From: Ixodes scapularis | Taxonomy: Eukaryota > Arthropoda > Arachnida > Ixodida > Ixodidae | Assembly: GCF_016920785.2 (NCBI RefSeq) | Contig: NW_024609846.1 | Coordinates: 82,779,816 to 82,843,815 of the forward strand | DNA length: 64,000 nucleotides | Reading direction: 5' to 3' | Shown here: positions 57,617 through 64,000 of the stretch, piece by piece | Layout: every line of letters starts with the position of its first letter | Position numbering within the stretch: the stretch's first letter is position 1 | Made by a program: the position numbers and the translations under genes | Notes under the pieces: model-generated | Database searches by the model: none | What the model saw: only the letters and a program-made list of their open reading frames with translations | Told to the model about the DNA's origin: nothing

Positions 57617-57779
57617 AGGGAGTTTTCGTAGATCGTTTTTGCCGTCCCGCAACGCCCTCCGCAACCCGCTACGTTACCCGGAACTGTACAGTCAAGGCTA
57701 TCGGCGCGCAGGCGCAGTAGCAGCTTCTTCGTTGCGGAGGGCTTAGCGGAGGTGGAAACGCGGTCTACGAAAACTCCCC
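57617..57779. repeat. foldback MITE
   Basis: Ends GGGAGTTTTCGTAGA and TCTACGAAAACTCCC pair, with an inner pair GCAACGCCCTCCGCAAC/GTTGCGGAGGGCT. AACA before and after may be a 4-bp duplication. Confidence 0.7.
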
Positions 57780-58522
57780 AACAATAAAAGTGTGCATGAG
57801 GGACGAGAAGGGAGAAGGAATGCCTATTCTGTCGGAGTGCAGTGCGTGCTATGAGCTCATGCCGCCAATCAAATAACGCCGACTGTGCAACGTCACGGCT
57901 TTCATTGCCTTTCTTTGAGCACATTCTTCGCGGCTGGCAGATCGTGACAGTGCGCTTTTAGCCTGTGTCCATGTATTTCCGTGTCTTCAAGCCTTTGACT
58001 GCGCTCTGACTCAAGTATAGGAAGGCCGTCTGCTATCTTAGAGCGTTCCAGGCGGCGCTACAGTCGACGCACGGGTGCGAAAAAGCAAGACATAAAGATA
58101 AAAGGTGTGCGCGTCAAAGGAGGAGGGAGAAGATGTCGCTACCTTTCTTATTCAGGGGCCTTAGGCACTATCAGCTCGCAGCGTCAGCTACGTCTGGACT
58201 TGAAGATGAAACCAAGTATAAGTGGTATTGGTTCACCTGAGCTACCGGAGTTATCCAGTTTCAAATGGCGCCGTCTCGCGAGTGTCGTTGTGCAGCAGAT
58301 GTGCGTATGAAGATTAAGGAAATATTCGATGCTTTATGCGGGGAATTCTCGCAAACTTTTTTTCTATCTCGAGATCTTCCCTGAACGGCTGCCGAGAAAC
58401 ACCTCCCAGTTTTGGCGCGTTGATGCGGTACAACAGTGACCGAAGCCTACAGACCTTGTAATTAATAATGCACGTACAATTGAAAGTGTTTTTTTGTTCA
58501 TCGCGACGCATCCATTAGGGAC

Positions 58523-58543
58523 GGGGGGGGGGGGGGGGGGGGG
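58523..58543. repeat. G21 homopolymer
   Basis: Uninterrupted run of G on the + strand. Confidence 0.95.
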
Positions 58544-59593
58544 ATGATGTGATTCGTTAAAATAGTGCTTAAACTCGAAATATGCATATTTTTGGGCAGA
58601 AACAGTGGAGGAAAGTAGGAATTTCACAACCTTAGGGAACCCATGAGGGTGAAAAACTCCAAGGAACCCGGTTTGAGAGCCCGTGCTTTATGACAAAAAA
58701 AAGTTGCGAACTACACAAACAGCACCCACAAGGAAGGTCTGTGGAACAAAACTGACGCAGTAGTAGGCTTAGTCAACCATAGTAGACCGTAGACGACACA
58801 CGTTGTGTCCCATCTTCACTTTGTTCGGTTACTGAATTTTCGTATCACCAAGACAATACAAGACGCTCTCTCGGCACTGAGGAGTTTTACCTATTTTATA
58901 CCGCGTGGCATTGAAGCGTCGGCAGCGGTTTTTCAAACACTGCAGGACTAGAGGCTGTCTTTGAACGCCTGCTGATTTCAGTCCTGTGGGTAGCTTCCCG
59001 TGCACCTATATATCGATGTTTTTTTATTTGTTATTAAATTCAAATTAAAGTCTATTTTCGCTCAAAGTCATCCGTAGGATGTATTACATAAAAAAGGGGG
59101 GGGGGGGGATTAAAAGATGGGCAGACTGTCACATAAAAGAGTAAGAACGAGCATCTCTGGGCGCGAATGGAATATCGTGTAAGCAGCACGCAAGGAAGCA
59201 CAAAAGAAACAAAACAAAAGCACTACATGTTTAAAACCTCTTTGCATTTAGAGCGGAATGAAATAGGATTATCAGTTACAATATTTTCATTGAGTGTACT
59301 CCATGTCAGTGGTGCGCGGGGAAAGTGGGGAACATTTATGTCTATTAATTCGTTGCATGCGGTTAAATTTTAAGAATATGGTCACACCGCTGAGATATGT
59401 AAGAACGATGATAACAATATACGTAGAGCTTATATGAGGCAGTTTCTGATACTTGTTATGCCAGAAGCACAGTCGAGACAATTGTCCACGTGTTAACAGG
59501 GTCGAAACATTTAATTCTGATTTGAGGTGTGTTACGCTTGCGAGGGGTGAATTGCTCTGATGGATGAAACCTGCGGCTTTGTTCTATATATTA

Positions 59594-60004
59594 CTTCCAT
59601 GGGTATCTATAAATTTTATCTCTTAGCTTCGCTAAGGTTTTAACGTGATATTGGGATAAATTTGTTTCTATTTTATACTTTGCACATAAACGATATTTGT
59701 ATAAATCAGAAATTTTCATCACACCAATTTTACTGAAAAGATAATCGGTTGGATGTTCTAGTGGCACATTAGAGATACTTCTTAATATCTTTTTTTGTAA
59801 CATAAAGATTTTGTGGAGGTTAGTATAGGTAGTAGTGCCCCATATGAGTTGACCATAATTTAAATTTGAATAAAATAATGAATTATATAATATTAACTTT
59901 GTTCTAAGCGGTAGAGTGTGTTTATAGGCTAAAAGGCTGATGGAAGTGGAAGCCTTATGCAAATTGCTTAAAAAGCCCAAATTGAGCGCTGATTTTTTCA
60001 GCAT
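59594..60004 (-). pseudogene. chimeric LINE fragment sharing 325 bp with the neighbouring LINE
   Basis: The frame begins MLKKSALNLGFLSNLHKAS and then from HTLPLRTKLILYNSLFYS onward matches the C-terminal part of the adjacent LINE. 59601-59925 equals 60561-60885 apart from four bases. Upstream of the shared part the sequence resembles the same region of a different element, and it lacks the last 50 or so residues. Confidence 0.75.
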
Positions 60005-60035
60005 ATCTTCAATATGAATGTTCCAAATGTTAAGT

Positions 60036-62720
60036 AATGATAATAATAATTATAATAGCTTTATTTTTTCCCAACAAAATACAATGTTGAAAAGGTGACA
60101 TGGGAAAAAAGCTGTAAAAACAGCTTGACGAGCCCCGAGCCACCTATACCAGCAGTCGCGATGCAGGTGCCAAAGAAATTATACAAAAATAAAACATGAC
60201 ATGTGTACTACATGTTTGAGAAACTTGACAAAAAAAAGAGCTGGCGCTATACAAGATAAGTAGCATATTCATACAATTTACACAATAGCGAAAACATACA
60301 CAGGACGTTAGGACATCACCGAAATAAACGCGAAAGAAAACATCGACGATTCAAAAGATTTTAGCGCTTATTGCGGACAATGTGGCTAGAAATTAACATT
60401 TGAAATAAACATTTCCCGTAAGATGCTCACCGATATATTGCTTAGCTCAATACCTTGCCTAGTAAGCTGGTTAAGGGTAGTCGGCAAAGTATATTTTAAA
60501 CTTTGGTGGCCGTAATTTGTTCTAAAAAAGCGTACTTCCCAAGGTTCTTTAATTCGTGTTGGGTATCTATAAATTTTATCTCTTAGCTTCGCTAAGTTTT
60601 TAACGTGATATTGGGATAAATTTGTTTCTATTTTATACTTTGCACATAAACGATATTTGTATAAATCAAAAATTTTCATCACACCAATTTTACTGAAAAG
60701 ATAATCGGTTGGATATTCTAGTGGCACATTAGAGATACTTCTTAATATCTTTTTTTGTAACATAAAGATTTTGTGGAGGTTAGTATAGGTAGTAGTGCCC
60801 CATATGAGTTGACCATAATTTAAATTTGAATAAAATAATGAATTATATAATATTAACTTTGTTCTAAGCGGTAGAGTGTCTTTATGACGATATAGAACAC
60901 TGACGATGCTAGATAATTTTGATACGATATGATTAATATGGTCGTCCCATGACAAATTTTCTTGAAAAATAACGCCCAAAGTTTTAAATGCGGGAACAAT
61001 TTCTATCTGAGAAGAATTTATAAAAATATCCTTGGTAACATTAATATGTTTATTCTTAGGTCGGAATATAACCGCTTTTGTCTTAACGGCGTTTATTTTT
61101 AATGCATTATGTCTACTCCATCTATTAAGCTTTTCTAGTGTTTCGTTCACGTAATCAATAAGCTCCGACGCATCATCACCATCAAACAGCAAGCTTGCAT
61201 CATCTGCATAAATAAAAAAATGAGTTGAGTGACTAATATTTACGATATCATTTATATATACATTGAATAAGAATGGCCCGAAAATGCTTCCCTGGGGAAC
61301 CCCTGATTCAATCGGTTTTATTTCAGATGAGTGGCCGTTTATATGAACATACTGTCTGCGGGAAGATAAATATGAACGTAGAAGTTTTGATACATGACCA
61401 CGAAATCCATACATATCTAACTTCTTTAGTAGCAAATTATGATCTAGATAGTCGAACGCTTTAGTAAAGTCTACAAATAAGCCGAGAGTGAGTTTCTTTT
61501 TTTCAAAATTTCTAAGTATATGTTCTTTTTGCGCAAGGAGAGCCAGTTCTGTGGATCGATGTTTTCGAAAACCAAACTGCGACGAGCTAATTAAGTTATG
61601 ATTATCAGCAAATGTTGTCATTTGAAGTAGTATAACTTTTTCTAAACCCTTAGAGAAAACAAGAAGAATTGAAACGGGTCGATAATTGCCCAGTTCGTTT
61701 TTATTTTATTTTTTATATAAAACTGTTACCTTCGCTAGTTGCATTTGACAGGGAAACTCACCGTTTATGAAACAGAGATTGAATATATGTGCTAAGGAAA
61801 GAGAAATAAGGTCAATTACGTATTTAATTGGTTTGATCTGCAATCCATCGGGGTCGCAACTTTGGCTAGTTTTTAGTACATTAAAGACAGATATTACCTC
61901 TGAAGCCGTAACAGGCATAAGAAACATGGATTCATTATTTCGAGCATTTATATATTTGCAAGCATCTGACTCTGGACGTTCTTTAACTAGACTTACATAA
62001 TAGTCATTAAACGCATTTGACAATGCTTGTCCTGACAGTTCTCGATCATTGTGGCTGATCTTTAAAACTTGTTTTGTGGCGCACGAACGACCCAATACAG
62101 AGTTTAGTTTTTTCCACACAACGTCGACTCTATTATTACAAGAAAGAAAAAAGTCACAAAAATACATTTTCTTAGCATTTGGGAGTTCTTTGTTTAATTG
62201 GTTTCGATAACGTTTAAATACTGTTAGTTCTTTGAGTGATTTTGTTTTTACAAGTTTTTGATATAACGCATTTTAGTACGAATTTTTGTGAGCAAATTTT
62301 TTGTAATCCACGGTTTACGACGTTTTCTATGAGTGCTTAATTTTTTATACGGAAAGCAGCTTTCATATAGTTGTTTGAATTTGTTCAAGAACAAGTCATA
62401 TGCTTTATCTGCGTTCGTTTCATGAAGGACATCATCCCAATCCGTACAAGATAGTTTTTTCTGAATTCGTTCATGTTATCAGGCGTTATATTCTGAAACT
62501 GTATAGCTAACTGATCATTATATTTTATGTTTATAGTTAGATTTTTCTTTATACACAAAAATATACCCAAGTGATCGCTTATATCAGCTATCACTACGCC
62601 AGATTTAATATATGATGTACCGTAGCTTGTAATAAATAGATCTAATAATGTCGATGATTCCGTTGTAACTCTTGTAGCAGTATTTATCATATTTTCGCAT
62701 CCGTTTGATTTAATTCATTA
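60036..62720 (-). mobile_element. CR1-like LINE, nearly intact second ORF, 5' truncated
   Basis: From the 5' side on the minus strand: the end of an endonuclease (STLLDLFITSYG, VIADISDHLGIFL at about 62650-62560), a linker region (62167-61706) with SQSCDPDGLQIKPIKYV and ALAHIF-like text, then RT. The 3' UTR ends with AATAAA and a TTA-rich microsatellite tail at about 60036-60070, a CR1/jockey-type ending. The element is 5' truncated inside the endonuclease. Confidence 0.82.
60386..61705 (-). CDS. LINE reverse transcriptase, RT and C-terminal domain
   Basis: The open frame runs without a stop from about 61705 to the TAA before 60386 (its first ATG is at 61621). It starts ELGNYRPVSILLVFSKGLEK, then FGFRKHRSTELALLAQ, LGLFVDFTKAFDYLDHNLL, SGVPQGSIFGPFLFNVYIND, HFFIYADDASLLFDGDD with the catalytic YADD, then FKTLGVIFQENLSWDDHI and the C-terminal thumb. 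All RT blocks from the fingers on are present. It is joined to the upstream 61706-62167 frame by a shift in an A-rich run near 61705. It makes cDNA from its own RNA at a nicked target if active. Confidence 0.8.
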   Translation of the reverse strand, partial: NKNELGNYRPVSILLVFSKGLEKVILLQMTTFADNHNLISSSQFGFRKHRSTELALLAQKEHILRNFEKKKLTLGLFVDFTKAFDYLDHNLLLKKLDMYGFRGHVSKLLRSYLSSRRQYVHINGHSSEIKPIESGVPQGSIFGPFLFNVYINDIVNISHSTHFFIYADDASLLFDGDDASELIDYVNETLEKLNRWSRHNALKINAVKTKAVIFRPKNKHINVTKDIFINSSQIEIVPAFKTLGVIFQENLSWDDHINHIVSKLSSIVSVLYRHKDTLPLRTKLILYNSLFYSNLNYGQLIWGTTTYTNLHKIFMLQKKILRSISNVPLEYPTDYLFSKIGVMKIFDLYKYRLCAKYKIETNLSQYHVKNLAKLRDKIYRYPTRIKEPWEVRFFRTNYGHQSLKYTLPTTLNQLTRQGIELSNISVSILREMFISNVNF

Positions 62721-63204
62721 AGTCTTAAGTGAGTGTTATTCCAAGGTATTTGTAAAAGGGTACCTTTTCATGTTGGTTCTGTTTAGTGTATAGTCCGCAT
62801 TGTAAAGGCCGTTTTTATGATTAAATGCAATAGGTATTTTTTTTTTTTTTTTTAGAAACGGTTTGCGTTTTTCTGAACTTGCTCAAGATTTGCTGTATAT
62901 TTCTATTTGCCTTTCCTGCCAGGACCATTCGTAAGCTCTACAGAACACAATAAATAAATAAATAATAAAAATATTAACGCAGGAACGAGCCAGCATGGAC
63001 TGGCAAACAAGGGGTGTTCGCAGAACGCTCAAGAGACCAGACCCGCGTGGGCGCTGTCGTGAGGCGAAAGGTACGGACTATTTCCGCCGAGCGAATTCCG
63101 TCGGCGGCAAGGGTGTTTTCTGCAAGCCTGAAGGAGGCCCACAAAAGGTTTGAGGAATACCACGTAAGTGACGCGATTGAAGCAACGCTGCGATAATCAC
63201 CAAC
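62721..63204. other. intronic or flanking stretch
   Basis: Holds an AAATAAATAAATAAT microsatellite at about 62949-62965. A 60-codon frame at 63014-63196 (+) has no recognised motif. Confidence 0.35.
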
Positions 63205-63345
63205 CAAGATCTCCAGGTGGTGCTCCCTTTCTTGGACTGCACGGAACTGCTCTCACGTGGTCTCAGTGTGAACGCAATGCGGCGTTTTTTCGCCGGTGTT
63301 TCGGTTGGCGAAGGCTTCTTCGCTTCTTCGTCGGATGTTGTTATA
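63205..63345 (-). CDS. candidate upstream exon of the cholinesterase-like gene (cytoplasmic segment)
   Basis: On the minus strand a T-rich tract ending GTCTCGCAG precedes an open stretch encoding ITTSDEEAKKPSPTETPAKK, then RRIAFTLRPRESSSVQSKKG and STTWRS. It is highly charged, Ser/Thr/Pro-rich and has a basic KKRR cluster, as expected for the cytoplasmic part of a type II membrane protein. The donor TTG|GTTGGT would give the phase 2 end that exon A needs, making a Trp at the junction, but it is a weak donor; TTG|GTGATT four bases later is out of phase. The link across a 9-kb intron is inference. Confidence 0.45.
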
Positions 63346-64000
63346 CTGCGAGACAAAAAAAAAATTATCTCGAAACGCAACTGTAAGGTGCGTAAGTTTA
63401 AGCAGACCCATTAACACCGGGAAAGTTCAGCGATCTCTTGAAGATTCCAGACTCCCAACCAACCACGGCTGGGAGTCTGTCAACCTGAAAATGGTACGTT
63501 ACCTAAAAACCATCTTGTGCCATGTGCCATCGACCGGTAACGAATCATGAACTTCTATTGATAACTAGCATACTGTGCTATCGCGAATGCTGCTCTATGT
63601 AGTAATTTACAAAATCCACCCAGCAACCACAATCTGCGCAGGGGCGGACGCAGGTATCTTCAGAGGGGGGGCGGGGGGGGGGGGGGGGGGGGGGGGGGCA
63701 AGCGTATCAAGATCCCCCCTCCCCGTTTCCCGGCCATAAATAATTACACATGCAGAATTCAAGAGGGAGGTCAGGACATCCGGACCCCGCCTCTGAATGC
63801 GCCACTGTCTGTCAGCGCAAACGGATCTGAAGTTTAATGGGACAGTGGAGTTAATTTTTGTTTCCTAGTGACGATAGATTTTTGGCTGTCATTTTTACTC
63901 AGAGCTGTTGACACAATTATGCGTCTAATATTGCCTTCACAGCGCAAGAAAGCAATAAAATGTTACCGCGCGCAGGGCCGAGCAAGCGGCTCCCGGTCAC
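63346..64000. other. window end, no gene recognised
   Basis: Contains an interrupted G tract (63665-63698, with 26 consecutive G from 63673) and a short hairpin of GACTCCCA/TGGGAGTC near 63449-63478. Any further 5' exons of the cholinesterase-like gene would lie here or beyond the window. Confidence 0.4.
63673..63698. repeat. G26 homopolymer
   Basis: Uninterrupted run of G on the + strand. Confidence 0.95.

Larger units (their letters stand above)
54479..59593. other. intron or 5' flank of the cholinesterase-like gene
   Basis: A/T-rich sequence with dispersed repeats. Two related copies of a segment containing CTGCTATCTT and CAGGCGGCGCTAC occur at about 57550 and 58030. G21 lies at 58523-58543 and a 13-base G run at about 59096-59108. 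No exon with recognisable similarity was seen. Confidence 0.4.

Noticed and set aside
1..64000. CRISPR arrays, bacterial operons or phage genes
   Set aside because: The tandem repeats found are minisatellites or promoter-like monomers; spacing and content do not fit CRISPR, and the genes are spliced eukaryotic ones.

Overview
This window is animal nuclear DNA. It has spliced genes with GT-AG introns and kilobase-scale introns full of non-LTR retrotransposons, hAT-type and other terminal-inverted-repeat (TIR) DNA transposons, foldback elements, tRNA-derived SINE-like heads and long G homopolymers. There is no bacterial gene organisation. The gene families and repeat types suggest an arthropod, most likely a chelicerate such as an ixodid tick. 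That placement is inference; the sequence carries no direct species marker.

Two host genes can be supported. On the + strand, 3314-3602 is the last coding exon of a GMC-family FAD oxidoreductase whose upstream exons lie outside the window; its C-terminus looks like a GPI-attachment tail. The minus strand carries a cholinesterase/carboxylesterase-fold gene running from about 54258 down to 6834 in seven exons (53977-54258, 43246-43520, 32850-33081, 31975-32224, 22060-22323, 20630-20784, 6834-7014). All seven join with compatible splice phases into one 545-residue open frame: transmembrane anchor, full esterase fold, stop codon and AATAAA about 40 nt later. The catalytic serine, the acidic residue and the oxyanion-hole glycines are replaced and only the histidine is kept, so the product is probably a membrane-anchored, non-enzymatic cholinesterase-like adhesion protein of neurotactin type. 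The first of these exons has an acceptor site and no ATG, so the protein starts further upstream; a candidate exon for a charged cytoplasmic segment lies at 63205-63345.

The rest is introns and flanks filled with mobile DNA. By region: 1-3.3 kb, flank with foldback repeats; 5.4-6.6 kb, a hAT element with 8-bp target duplication; 7.5-7.9 kb, a CACT-ended MITE; 9.5-13 kb, a broken I-type LINE with two insertions; 16.8-18.5 kb, a THAP-like fragment, a 219-bp palindrome and tandem promoter-like monomers; 24-29 kb, P2RX7-like and piggyBac-like fragments and a LINE remnant; 30.7-31.6 kb, a hAT element; 33.6-37.1 kb, two LINE remnants; 38.7-42.0 kb, a 3.3-kb element with minisatellite ends; 46.6-50.0 kb, a three-level transposon nest; 50.3-51.2 kb, a nested pair of hAT-like elements; 52.2-53.7 kb, a TIR element; 59.6-62.7 kb, a nearly intact CR1-like LINE plus a chimeric second copy.
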